From Lindgomyces ingoldianus (Eukaryota > Ascomycota > Dothideomycetes > Pleosporales > Lindgomycetaceae), in the NCBI RefSeq assembly GCF_010093535.1, contig NW_022985164.1, positions 1,539,629-1,603,628 on the forward strand: 64,000 bases of DNA, in the 5' to 3' direction. Positions 45,604-56,992 of the stretch are shown here, one piece after another (the first letter of the stretch is position 1; every line of letters starts with the position of its first letter). Both the position numbers and the translations under genes were made by a program. The notes beneath the pieces are model-generated. The model did not search any database and had not been told where the DNA came from. It saw nothing but the letters and a program-made list of their open reading frames with translations.

Positions 45604-47592
45604 ATGTCCCTGCTTGGTGGTGACGCCGCCGACGATGATATTATCGCCATTACCTCAACTCAATTATCGGACGAAAGCGAATCCCTATCTGACCCCACCA
45701 TCTCTCCAGCATCCTCGCGAGAGAGCATACGAAGCCCTGAAGACACACAAAGTACACAGCGAGTTGATACCCTTATTGATCCCGACAACGAAGACGATGA
45801 CGAAGACGAAAATGAAGATGAAGACGGCAAGATTGAGGCAGACGAAAACTCCCGTCCCAATCGCTTCGCGGGGAAGCCATCTACATGGAAAGGATACACA
45901 GCGGCGGAGAGAAACCTAGCAGCTTCGTTAGACCAACTAGAGTCTGGGGATCTTGCGGCACATCTATACAATGCTCACGCCCTGAAGCGAAGGGTACGAT
46001 TACCTCCAAGCCGGCTCAGAGAGGTTAAGAACTGGCATGGGAAGGATCAGTGGATGAAAAAGGGTGAAGATTTGCAATATACTGATGATCTGGAAGGGGT
46101 TCAGTCAGAATTGGTGCCGTCTAAACGTTGGACATCATGGCCACTGCCAGCAGAGAGAGTGGCCGCGCCGTCGGAGAGGTTTGGACGACGGAAACCGGAA
46201 GAAGGAGGGGATGGATGGGTCATTGGAGGCCTGGGAGAACAAAGAGTCGGGGATGAATTGAGGGAGGAAATACTGGCCAACTTCCTACGCCTCGCGAAAG
46301 AGAAATGGGAGGGCAAGGAAGCCCAGGAGTTCACCCAAGACAGAGCAGATGCTGGGCTGAAGTTGAGATTAAGGTCACAGTCTGGGACTATTAGAGCGGA
46401 ACAGCCATCTTATTCTCATGATGAGGAGAAAGATACTACGTCAGATCTCGAAATGCAGGGTAGTGCCGATCTCAAGCTAGATGAGAACTCAGCAGTGCAA
46501 CGAAAGTTTGGGCGTATACCAGGGAAGAGAAAGAGTGGTGCGGCGGTTCTGCCTGTGAAACTTGCATTACTTGCTGATGATGATAAGGCGCGTCGCATCC
46601 TGCAACCTACGATCAACTCTCTGCTCACCCAGGTGGAAAGGCTCGCCACGGCGGTGCATCGAACGCGGATGAATCATTTCGGCAGGGGAGCATCCAGCGA
46701 TACATCAGGGAGCGAGGTGATGACAGACAGAGATTCGAAATCTCCGGGTCCAAGATCCGGATCCAGATCCAGGTCCAGGAGCGCATCGCTCAAGAGAGTG
46801 GGCATTCAAGAGTCGTCTCGCGCGACCTCTATACCTAAAACTGGGAAACCAGTTCGACGACGACGGAAACGGTCGTTCTACGACAGCGACTCTGCTTCTG
46901 ATTATGCCCGGGATCACGAAACCGAGAACATAATTGAGACCGGGCCCTCTCTTAACCCTGCATCGAACCGAGTACGCGGAAAATCTAGAGGTCTTGATAC
47001 AGATGACGATTCCTTCATGAATCGAGAGGCTTCTGTGCAGACTGGGCTCCTTGACTGGAGTGAAATCCTTGGACTGGCAGCAATGACCGGCTGGAACGAA
47101 AGAGCTGTTGTTAGAGCCGCCCAGCGTTGTTCTACCCTATTTGGCGAAGGCATGGCATTCCGTCCATTCAACGAAGGTCTAGCATCGAAACCCATGGCGG
47201 ACCCCGTCCACTATACAACTGCTACGATACCCGGCCCAGATATGTTAGGGGTCTCGACCGCCTGTAAACGTCCTTTCTTTGCTCAAAGCACCCTCCGATG
47301 CCCTCACACCGATTGCTTTGGCCACACAAAGGACTTCAAAATACCGTATCGGGTTGTGGAGCATGTCATGCGTATTCATGGCTATGATCCGCGCACAAAT
47401 GACTCTGATAATGAAGAGCGGAAACTCGGTGGCGTGCATACAGATGGTTTTCTACAGCCCATTACTGCAAAACAAGGGTGGCTTGGTCAAGGAAGGCCAA
47501 AGTCAACAGATGGAAAGGAACGGTGGAAGAAGAGGAATAATATGCAGAGGGCGGAATCTTCACCTGCCGCGGTTGAGGGTTTGCCAACATGA
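45604..47592 (+). CDS. Rrn9-domain protein (RNA polymerase I UAF subunit-like)
   Basis: Predicted nuclear protein of 662 residues, single exon. Residues 45-80 are highly acidic (a run of Asp and Glu). The Rrn9 domain lies near residues 93-165, with ERNLAASLDQLESGDLAAHL and YNAHALKRRVRLPPSRL. In yeast, Rrn9 belongs to the upstream activating factor of rDNA transcription. The middle has a Ser/Arg-rich stretch (SRSRSRSASLKR). Near residue 565 a C2H2-like finger appears (RCPHTDCFGHTKDF, then HVMRIHGYD), an addition not in yeast Rrn9 but plausible for filamentous fungi. The start ATG follows a good context. The role in Pol I transcription is inferred from the domain. Confidence 0.85.
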   Translation: MSLLGGDAADDDIIAITSTQLSDESESLSDPTISPASSRESIRSPEDTQSTQRVDTLIDPDNEDDDEDENEDEDGKIEADENSRPNRFAGKPSTWKGYTAAERNLAASLDQLESGDLAAHLYNAHALKRRVRLPPSRLREVKNWHGKDQWMKKGEDLQYTDDLEGVQSELVPSKRWTSWPLPAERVAAPSERFGRRKPEEGGDGWVIGGLGEQRVGDELREEILANFLRLAKEKWEGKEAQEFTQDRADAGLKLRLRSQSGTIRAEQPSYSHDEEKDTTSDLEMQGSADLKLDENSAVQRKFGRIPGKRKSGAAVLPVKLALLADDDKARRILQPTINSLLTQVERLATAVHRTRMNHFGRGASSDTSGSEVMTDRDSKSPGPRSGSRSRSRSASLKRVGIQESSRATSIPKTGKPVRRRRKRSFYDSDSASDYARDHETENIIETGPSLNPASNRVRGKSRGLDTDDDSFMNREASVQTGLLDWSEILGLAAMTGWNERAVVRAAQRCSTLFGEGMAFRPFNEGLASKPMADPVHYTTATIPGPDMLGVSTACKRPFFAQSTLRCPHTDCFGHTKDFKIPYRVVEHVMRIHGYDPRTNDSDNEERKLGGVHTDGFLQPITAKQGWLGQGRPKSTDGKERWKKRNNMQRAESSPAAVEGLPT

Positions 47593-49638
47593 ACAGACAG
47601 ATGGTGAGTTGCGATACAAGCTGTGCATTTAATTGGCTTCTACTATGGATGCCTATAAGAGCATACTGCTTTCTCCAACAATCAACGTAACTTGAAGCAC
47701 TGTTTAGTTTAGGTTGATGCTAGGGTCCACTTTAACTTCTCCTCACCCACTCCTACAGCTTCACCCTCCTTTCACTATGCTTCGGCACAACTCTCTCTCA
47801 ATCTGCCTAAATTTAAAATTCCTCGAGCAGTGCCACTCTCTCTGTCACTCAACCGATTACTTACTAGGCGATGGCTTGTAGCTCAGTAAGCTCTGCTAAC
47901 TCGCGATTGCAGATAGGATCTATTTTCATATCAGCGTGATGCCTTACGCAGTAAAGGATAGAATGATCTGACTTCATACGGATAGCAGAGCCTGGAGAAT
48001 TAAGAAGCAGTATGCATATTCTTGGCATTGAGGTTAGCCCGTTGGACTATAGCATGGAGATTAAGATGTTTGATGCGTTAAATTAAGTATTGGTTGCTAA
48101 CAGATCGAGCTCTCACTCAATAGCCTACTCTAACCCCTGTAGAGAATGCTGTTGCTATCCTCAAGCACAACTTCGACATTAACATCCGATTCTGATATAG
48201 TAAGCTATTGCTTCTTTTGCTCGCTTTCGCGCTAGCATTGATCCTGACTGCCATTAGCTCGTTTGCACTACATCACCAAGGACTGGGACTCCATTCATCT
48301 TAAGGAGAACCTTGCACGATACTCCGACCACGTGTGCTATGCTGTCATCAACCTTAAAGTATGTGCGGATATCGACAGAGATTTATACACCACGACCCGT
48401 ATGAGCATCAAGAACTCTGTTAACCAAATGCTTGAAATTAAGAAGGGAAAGAAAGACATCCACGTATTCTCCCCCGAGCGCTAGGATCGGAGGACTCTCA
48501 TCACTATTTTTGCCTTGCAAGTGCAATTCCATAAAGGTTCTGTCCATTTCAAAGGCGTTAGCTTGTGTGAGGTGAACGCAAAGACAGTTCGATTTGCCAA
48601 CATGGTCGCAGGTCGAGCTAATCTTGTTCTCTCAGGATCCGATCAAAACCAATGTCATGAGGACCTGCTAGGAGCTTAAAACCTTAGTCACTGTGTACAC
48701 ACCACTGCGTCGAGGCTAGCTTAGTGGAGGTCTCGATTCGATGAGTTAAATCGGCAATAGGAACTACACATTCGATATGCCTCGTTTCAAGGATCCCTTC
48801 TGGCACAACCGATACCTTACCAGCGACTTACCGATTGTTGCAAACAAATACTACAACAGGACCCTACCAACGCTCTCACTGGCATAGGTGAAAGATTTAT
48901 AAGTTCTCCCGATCCCTTTGCTCGATCAGTTATAGTAGTATTGGGAAGAACAAGCTGGCGATGGAACGCAAGCTCTCTCTCAGGAAATTCAATAAATTTC
49001 TGTTTGCGCGACACTGGATGCGAAGCTGAAGGTAGAGAGGGATTGGGAGTGGGATATCAATTACGTCAGCTAGGAAGGTGTAGATGTGTTCGCAGCTTCA
49101 CGAGGATCAAGCTCATGCAGGGTAGTGGTGTGGAGATATTGTGGGATATAAAAGTGGTCCCGCTCATTCAGTATTCCCCGAAGATGTACTCTGATTACTG
49201 CAACCTCTAGGGTAGGATTTCGAGATGGGACCTTTACTCGCTTTCAAGGTTCTTAGTTGCGGAAGGTATGGCGTTGAAGGTTTCGCTTCACTTTTTCTCC
49301 AAAATCAACTCGCTCCAGCTTCCATGGATACTCCCAGTATTTACCCTCTCTTTTGCCGTTCACTATAAGCACCATTCCCACGAGATTTTGAGTGGGCTAC
49401 CGTCACTGACAATTTTTCGTTGTTGTGGTACCGACAATCTCCATATGACGTGGCTGCCGTTTCCCATTACTGGAGGAAATTGGATCTACGTCGCACCACA
49501 ACAACAAACACACCATCCCACCCACTTCAATACCTTTGACACCGACTTCTTGCCCGGAACCGACCGAACGAAACCCAATTACGCAAGCTAGAGAACCTTC
49601 CCCGCTCCCAGACTTACGTAAGACAAGTTAGCATCGCA
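47593..49638. other. Gene-poor stretch, no supported gene
   Basis: 2 kb without a recognised gene. A frame of 73 codons at 48263-48484 (MHYITKDWDSIHLKENL onward) is protein-like but has no partner exons and no known domain. At 47875-47925 a sequence resembles the first half of a tRNA, but lacks a T arm. The stretch probably contains remnants of a mobile element. Confidence 0.4.
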
Positions 49639-51235
49639 ATGGCTTCTTCTCTCGCAGAGCCTGATACTCTTCCTTTTGACCTACTCAAACAGCACCGAGA
49701 TGACCGAGGTCGTAGTTGCATCAGCATCGATGTTGGTCGCGACGAATATGGTATGGTGGTGGAGTCTCTTCAGCATCTCACCCGGGAGGTTGAGTACTTC
49801 ATTCTTCCAGACCAGGCGAAACTACGGTTAGCCACGAAGCTATACGTGATCGGTCACTGGAACTTCACTTCTGATATCTTGGAGGAGGCTGATCAAGCCG
49901 AAGCCCAGGCAAGTGAACCCTGGACGATTATTAAGAAGTTGGATTTACTCTACCAAAACGGAGAGCAAAAGTTGACATAGATTGCGACCCAGGCCAAGAC
50001 TCCTGAGGAGGAAGAGTGGAAGGAAGGCCTCGAACTCATATTCAAGGTGATCAGGAAGTTGGAGAATTTGAAAGAACTCACGTGGGTATTTCACGACCTG
50101 ATTGGTTCTGAGTACTGCTAACATACCATTTTAAAAGCTGGGTCTCGACTCTCCCGTTCGTGCCGAGCACTTGGGAAGTCCTTCCAACCACTCTTACGAA
50201 ACTTGTTCTGGATATCAGCCAGCCTGTCAGGCTTGACGGCACAGACGCTCATCGTGAGAGCTACTTGCCTCAGAGTGGATTAAAGCCGTTAGTCAACTTT
50301 GATAAACTAGAGGAGTTGAGAATCTTTGGCATGCGCGACTCTTTTCAATCTATCATCTGGGAAACGGTTTACCGACATGACCCAGATAGCGATGGGATGC
50401 GGATCCTTGAACTCTCTATGGCGAACCGACCTCTAATCCGTCAAGAAGGATGGCTGAAGGCCCAGGAGGTGGTGGGATTGAGAGTCGCCAAGGACGATGA
50501 GAATCCGTATAAGTAAGGCAATTTTGACCACGCTTCTGAATCCTCTCATTCTGATACTGCAACAGAGGCCTTGACGGGAAAGGTGTCCTCCACTATTCTT
50601 ACGGCACCGGGGAGTATCTTGATGATTATTGCATAAGAAAAGCGCGTGGTTCTGCTGGCGTTGACGAGAACAAGCCAGTTCCTCTCTGGCGCCTCAAGCT
50701 AGATGGATTCGTCGTTGACCACCTCCCGTTCGAGACAGAGCTTAGTTTCCTAGTATTCTTAAGCTGCGGTAACCAATGCATCGATGCTGGTCTTCGAGCC
50801 CCAAAGACTTTAAACTCCCACAACACTTGGAAGTGCTATATTCCGAACGCGATCACCCACTGCATGATCGACTGGCCGGAATGGACAGGCATCTTTGATC
50901 CCCAAGGCCGACAACTTGCTTCTGATGGCACTCTGATAGGACTTAGTGAGGAGTCTAAGAATGAGTCGAAGTACGATAAAGGCGACGCTCTGGCTCTCAC
51001 TACTGAACACCTCCGACAAATGGATCTCCGCACTAATGAAGAATCTCCTGGTGAGGCGCTGCGCAATGCATATGGCGAAGCTGCGGACCTCTTTACTCCT
51101 AGCATTCTCCATGGAGGACCTCCGACTCCTTTGGACTTGACTTCCATCAAGTCAATGCGTGGGTCGCCGTTACCGAGCCCTGACAGGGACTATTTCAGCT
51201 GTGGTTCGGATGACACTGAGCGTGGGAAGAATTAG
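49639..51235 (+). CDS. Hypothetical protein, with an in-frame TAG or a GC-AG intron
   Basis: Protein of unknown function found in fungi as a hypothetical. Clear exons are 49639-50081, 50138-50512 and 50566-51235, with introns of 56 and 53 nt (the first with a CTGCTAAC branch point). Together they make 496 codons in frame, but codon 114 (49978-49980) is TAG. Sequence on both sides is plainly coding (EPWTIIKKLDLLYQNGEQKL, then ATQAKTPEEEEWKEGLELIF). Either the gene carries a nonsense mutation, or a 72-nt GC-AG intron (donor AG|GCAAGT at 49909, acceptor ending 49980) removes it to give 471 residues. Later blocks include LPTTLTKLVLDISQ, FDKLEELRIFGMRDSFQS and CMIDWPEWTGIFDPQGRQLA. There is no signal peptide, membrane segment or known domain. 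Confidence 0.7.
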
Positions 51236-51896
51236 ATACGGTCTATGGCAGCGTGGGCATCGTTATGGCTTGAAGGAGAAATAAGGATTGGCCCTGAATA
51301 CACTTGGGTTCTGGGAGAGCTTCGTGCGAGGGGTTTAGATGGGGTTTACACCTTCACCAAGCTGGTATTAGAGAATTAATGACCACATATTTTAGTCCGC
51401 GCATCTTGACAGTGTTCTTTTTTGCATTACTTCGTCTACTCGTCCAACGTCGAACGTGGCCAAGATAGAGTCCATCTGTCAAACGTCTTGCTAGAAACAG
51501 GGAGGACATCAAAGGAATGCAAAATCCGGTCCCAAATTACCTTTATCATGTTATACGGGAGGTAAAAAGATAGAGTAGAAGGATAAAGGTGCTGAGATGC
51601 CCAAATGAGACTAGCGTACTGCACCCCTGCAATATCGTCATCTATCGCGAATCACGGAGGCTCGAGAAAGTCACACCCAATGGTTTCGCTCAGCCAGAAG
51701 CGACGTGACCATGGCTTTTCGCGCATTTTGTCTTGATTTTGCTTTTCTCAGCGGCTGAGCGCACGCGTGCCACAGGCGTATTCTGCACGCTTCGAATCCT
51801 ACTCAATCAGCGCTTCCCTCAAAGCCGCCGTCCTCGGCCTCTTCATGTTCAACCAGGGCCAACCCCAGTCATCCTTCCCTGAATACTTCTCCGAGG
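51236..51896. other. Intergenic region with one dispersed repeat copy
   Basis: It joins the 3' flank of the hypothetical gene to the promoter of the cystinosin gene. A diverged copy of the ~120-bp element lies at about 51440-51555. Nothing else is seen. Confidence 0.5.
51440..51555 (+). mobile_element. Dispersed ~120-bp element, copy 2 (diverged)
   Basis: In the same orientation as the copy at 57343, it keeps CGAACGTGGCCAAGATAG, GTCTTGCTAGAAACAGGG and AAAGGAATGCAAAATCC. The ends are worn, so the limits are approximate. Confidence 0.55.
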
Positions 51897-52917
51897 ATGT
51901 CGGAATCAGACTCGGAGCTTGTTCTCTTTGCTAAGGCAGTCTCCAGACTTTTGGGATGGAGCTACGTTCTGTGCTGGTAATCAACCTCAAACATTTAACA
52001 GCAGAAGAAGAAGAAATACTTAAGGTTTCGTAACAGGTCCTTGTCCTTCTATCCGCAACCGATCCTAAACTGGAGACGAAAAAGCACCCAAGGACTTGCT
52101 ATCGACTTCCCTACCTGTAACGTCCTCGGCTTCGTAGCCTATTCCATCTCGACCGGCGCGTTCCTGTACTCCCCAGCTATTCGATCACAGTATGCGTATA
52201 GACATTCCGCGTCGCCAGAACCTACTGTTCGATTCAACGACTTCCTTTTTGCAGCCCACGGCGCGGTGCTGTGCATCATAATCTACAGCCAATTCTACAC
52301 GTGGATTTGGGGTTTCAATGTCGGTGCTAGACAAAAAGCAAGTAGGGTCGTCCTCGGCATCTTCTGGGGCTCTATCCTTGGTATACTGGTTGTTATATTC
52401 ATCGTGCGCACAAGAGGCAAAAATGCAGGATACGACCCTTCAAGCTGGGCGTGGCTGGACGTGGTAAGTCGGAGGGAAGGCCTTCAACTCGGCTAAGGGG
52501 CTGACTCTGCCAGATATATGCTTTGGGCTATGTCAAGCTCATAGTGACTGTCATCAAATACATACCCCAGGTTCGTCGCTAATATCTGCCAAGCGAGATC
52601 TTCTCTTATGACAGGCGCAGGTGTTCGTTAACTACAAACGGAAATCGACAGTCGGCTGGAGCATCGGGCAGATTCTCCTCGACTTCGCAGGCGGGGTTCT
52701 CAGCATCGCGCAGCTTGTCATCGACTCGTCTCTTCAAAACGACTGGAGTGGGCTTACAGGAAACCCTGTGAAATTTGGATTGGGAAATATCTCCATCGCC
52801 TTTGACATCATCTTTATCTGCCAGCACTTTATCTTTTACCGAACCTCCGCCAAGGATATAGAGGAGGAAGAATGGCCAAACGAGAGGCAGGGTCTCTTAG
52901 CACCGCGCATATACTAA
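51897..52917 (+). CDS. Cystinosin homologue (lysosomal/vacuolar cystine transporter)
   Basis: Seven-helix PQ-loop transporter of 286 residues, homologous to human cystinosin and yeast Ers1, which exports cystine from the lysosome or vacuole with protons. Exons are 51897-51976, 52037-52463, 52514-52570 and 52621-52917, with introns of 60, 50, 50 and 50 nt or close to it. PQ motif 1 is [20 protein letters not shown] (residues 31 on). PQ motif 2 is [20 protein letters not shown] (Pro187-Gln188). The third intron splits exactly after the second PQ and uses a GTTCGT donor. The end block [17 protein letters not shown] and the C-terminal [11 protein letters not shown] match the family. Confidence 0.94.
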
Positions 52918-54419
52918 TCTTTCATAAGTCTTATCATCTAATGCGGAACATGCTAGGGTGATCCAGGACAGAACTTTGCATCCTTTCAACTGTCTCCCTG
53001 TCTCCCTGATTATGGCAGGAGGGATAACATTTAGACTCTCCGCTGGTCCTGTTCCCTGTTCTGCGATAGCACGGCGGCTGGTTACTCAATCAGGACAGCC
53101 TCCTCAACTACTTCTCGAAGACATGCACGTTTCCGCTATTGGATGGACAAGTTGGGAAAGGATCAAACGACACACAGGGCGGGATGTTGGGTCGAGACAG
53201 CGTACTCCATGCATTGCTTGCATAAAGCGAGTCAACGTCCTTGCGACACAGTCAGGGAGCAGCCAAGTCAATATATTTTAGGTTTCTGGCAGGCGTTGGA
53301 GTTGTGAGCCGTAAGTTTGAATAAGGACAAGGACATGCCGATCATGTTCATTCTGTTTTCTGCACGTTTGTTAGACCGATAGATTTATAGAAATGGTCTA
53401 GATGGTGGTGGCATTAATTACAGTCGTTCGATTATACCCCTGTCGTCAACGAATTCTCGCACGTCGCACAGCAGCTGGACCGTCTTGTCGGGAGCTCCCA
53501 TTGCGCATGACTTCGCGGACCTGCCGCGAGTCAGGAAACGCAGGGGCCGGAGACGTCGCTCAAACCTTGTGTGGCCGAGAGGATGACGGGTCATCATGTT
53601 TTTCGCGTATGCACGGCGACGGCAGTCGTTTGGCGCGAAGTTGTTTTTGCGTCGAGTTGTTTTCCTTTTGGTGAAACAAACATCCCGAGCGCGACAGAAG
53701 AGGAAGCCTCCAACCCTCATTCACGCCAACGTACTGAAGCGAAAGCTCGCCATGATCTCCGCAGGGTTGACACAGACGAGGGCTCCACGTTCCGAATGAG
53801 AATCAGGCACCACCTCAAACGGCCTGATCGGTGGCTGAAAAGGAATGGGGTTTCGAAAACCCTCCCTACATCACTGCGCTCCTCCCCCGCCATGAGAGGG
53901 GACGCTCGCTGCCGTGCAATTTCTCGACGATCTCCAAACCCAACTCCCCCAGGACGTCGGCGCGAGGCGTGCATAATTCCCAAGACCCGCGTTTGCACAC
54001 GCATCGAAGCGTGCTTGACCTGCATGTGAAGCTTCCGATCCAGCGGTGCTCTCGATTCCGCCTCTTCGTCTTCAAGCCCGCGCTCAAAAGAGCGAACTGC
54101 GACCTCGGGGCGACCCGTCTCCGGCGTGAAGCTATTGGCTGAAGCGCGCAGCCTCAATCGCTCTGCTGGACCAGTTAATGCTCGCTATCATCATCAAAAG
54201 CTTTGAGGAGTAGAACGCTCTACCTGACTAAGACTAGATCCAGTGCCGCCACAGCTGCACGTCTGCAGCCCATCGTCTGGCTGGACGCGCTGAACGGCTC
54301 CACTACCAGTTGATTCCTCGGGTACGTATATTTCAAGTGGCATCCCTCGTTATGATTTCAAACCTTTTCCTTCATTAAGATGCACCAATGTCTGTTCCCG
54401 AGTTCCCAACCACGTCGTC
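52918..54419. other. Intergenic region, GC-rich promoter of RGS-LOV gene
   Basis: 1.5 kb with a dispersed repeat copy at its left end. The part at 53.4-54.2 kb is GC-rich and open in several frames on both strands, with no domain in any; I treat these frames as chance. Confidence 0.5.
52938..53065 (-). mobile_element. Dispersed ~120-bp element, copy 3
   Basis: In the reverse orientation to the copy at 57343, it shows GGACAGAACTTTGCATCCTT, then CCCTGATTATGGCAGGAGG and CCTGTTCCCTG. It begins about 20 bases after the cystinosin stop codon. Limits are approximate. Confidence 0.6.
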
Positions 54420-56992
54420 ATGGATACATTGAAATTTCCCCAAAAGTCATCACCCACGTTCAAAAGGCGTTCCGCTCACGGCATCTTCTCTTCTCCCCAG
54501 TATCCCACAATCTCTAGTCCCACCAATTTCGTCAAGATCAGCGGCATGGGGAACTTGAGCGAGGCGCGCCCGGCTACTGCCAATAGCGTCATGACAGATC
54601 CCACTACTCCAAGTGAACAGGGGGATGGATTCGGTGACGGCGGTGCGGTTGGCGAACCACTCGTTCAAGATTTCCAACAGTTCCACTCATCAACCGATGC
54701 AGACGATACAGACTGTGCAGACGATACGAACCTACAAGAACCTCCACAGACACCTACCCCCAAGACATTAAACTTTAAGCCCCTGAACAGCCACTCTATT
54801 GTGTCTTCTTCAGACGAAGATACCGCACCCCCGCCTCCTGATCTCACCCGAAGAGGCATTCATATTCCAACGCGCACTAGGTAAGTTGAAGTAGTGTCTG
54901 TCCCCTCTTCGGTACTAATTCTAACATCGGCCCCAGCAGCAAGACGCCAACCAAACGACGCTTTGTGCGCTCTTCAAGCAACCCTACTCATTCAATGCCT
55001 ACAACCCCCGAATCTTATTCCCGTGCGCGCAGTTCGGCGGACTCTGTTATCTCTTACGAAACCTCTGCATCCTCGGTGGACCGTTATTCATTACCACCGT
55101 TGCAGCAAAAGGGTCTTCTAGACGATGTCGATCGACTCTCGCCCTTGCTGGAGGATGACCCCCATTCCTTCGATCTTGTCGCCCCAAATGAGGCTGAGAC
55201 TGGCACAGCATTCTCGTTGGAACTGCGATCTGAACAAATGTTGTCAACGGCACATTTGCAGGCCATATTCCACGACACTCCCTCCTTTCTTCGATTTACG
55301 TCGTTTCTGAGCATGGCACGGCCGAAGTCAGTCCCCGTGCTAATATACTACCTTGACGCGCTGAAAGCAATACGGGCGATCAACTATGCCAACGCGGTGG
55401 CGGAAGCACTGGAACCAATAGAAGGGCATGAGTTCACGGAAAACCCAGCCAGACCCACCGTCAACGCAATCCTGGAGGATAAGGCAAACCAGGCATTCGA
55501 CAAGCTCGTCCGTGAAGACTTGCCGGCTTTTATTACCCACATCTTCATCCAAGTCGTGAGCGTCAGCATCCAGAAACGGGTCACAGGGAACCTTCCTCCC
55601 TTGCTGAGGGAGGCTAGTGAAGGCTTGGCTGAGGTCTTTTGCCTCACTGACCCCTCGAGATCTGACAACCCAATCATTTTCGCATCCGAAGGTACGCGAG
55701 AGACAACTTGCGAGAATACGGTTTCCTAATCGATAGCAGAGTTCCATCGCACGACCCAGTACGGCGTGAGCTATGCAATCGGGCGCAATTGCCGGTTCCT
55801 CCAAGGCCCTCGAACTGACCCAAACAGTGTACGCAGGTTACGGGAGGCGGTAGTAGATGGCAAGGAGGTCAGCGAGGTATTCCTCAATTAGTAAGTATTA
55901 AAGACAGTAGAGCTACAACTGCTAACATATGTTAGTCGTCGAGATGGATCACCGTTCATGAATTTACTGATGACGGCACCATTACTAGATTCGCGCGGAA
56001 AGTTGCGCTACTTCATCGGCGCTCAAGTCGATATAAGCGGTCTAGTAAAAGAATGCACGGGCCTTGACGCCTTTCGAAGCATGTTAGATAAGCAAGACGG
56101 GAAAGAGCCTCTAGAGGAAGCCAAGGATGAGTTCCAGGAGCTGAGCGAAATGTTCAATATGGCGGAGCTAGACACAGTTCGCAAATTTGGAGGAAGCATG
56201 CACAGAGAGTATCTTGAAGAACAAGGGGATGCAAACATGTCTCATCGACCTCGAATTCTGCTAAAAGACCCGACAAGCAGCGATGTTGAGAAGTCTGTTC
56301 AGATCGACACCAAGGCCGAGGGAAGATTGTCTGGAGTTTACAAAAACGTATGTTTTCTCGAATGAAGAATGAGTGCTACACTAACTATGGTTTTTTAGTA
56401 CATCCTCATTCGACCTTATCCTTCGCTACGCATTCTTTTCACCTCTCCTTCGCTTCGAGTCCCTGGCATCTTGCAGTCAAAGTTTCTCGACCGCATAGGT
56501 GGCTCAAGCCGCGTTAGAGATTCCCTTGCTGATGCTCTTGCAGACGGCACACGCGGCGTCACCGCAAAGATCAGATGGCTCCCCAAAGCCCTCACCAACC
56601 CCGACTCCGATCGCTCTGAAGAAGGCCGGCCTCGCTGGATCCACTGCACGCCTCTCCTCGGACAATCCGGCTCCGTTGGGGTCTGGATGGTTGTCCTTGT
56701 CGACGACGAAAAAGACTCCGGCCCGGTTCGACGCTTCCGCCAAGCACCCCCTATCCCCATGGAAATCAGGCGCACCCGCAACTCCTCCCCGGGGGATATC
56801 CTCTCAGAAAGCGAGGATGACTACGGCTTACAATCAGGCAGACAATCACTCAGAAACAGCTTCGCGCGCCACGCAGCTGTCGAAGCGATCCGCCGGCCCG
56901 GGAGTGCGATGAGCGAGCAGAGAGCGACGCATTTTGCTCGGGCAGGCAGCCCCGCTTACGATCCAAGTATCAATTCTTTTGCCTTGGCGTAA
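54420..56992 (+). CDS. RGS-LOV blue-light photoreceptor
   Basis: Flavin photoreceptor of 789 residues in the fungal RGS-LOV family (as in Botrytis BcLOV4). Exons are 54420-54880, 54940-55691, 55740-55890, 55936-56347 and 56399-56992. Residues 1-250 are Ser/Thr/Pro-rich. An RGS-like domain spans about 250-385 (LSTAHLQAIFHDTPSFLRFT, then PVLIYYLDALKAIRAINYAN). The LOV core spans about 386-495: VFCLTDPSRSDNPIIFASEE, then AIGRNCRFLQG with the photoreactive Cys near residue 422, and YFIGAQVDISGLV closing the PAS fold. After LOV comes an amphipathic segment and a Ser/Arg-rich C-terminus. BcLOV4-type proteins move to the plasma membrane in blue light; a role in G-protein signalling is inferred from the RGS part. 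Exon 2 has a CAGCAG tandem acceptor, giving 789 or 790 residues. Confidence 0.9.

Noticed and set aside
47875..47950. tRNA-like sequence (GCTTGTAGCTCAGT... with GCA in an anticodon-like position)
   Set aside because: D-arm-like and anticodon-like parts are present but there is no T arm with GGTTCRA and no pairing acceptor stem. At best a tRNA-derived remnant.
53571..54157. Overlapping frames of about 150 codons on both strands before the RGS-LOV gene
   Set aside because: Arg-rich and arbitrary on both strands; explained by GC-rich promoter DNA.
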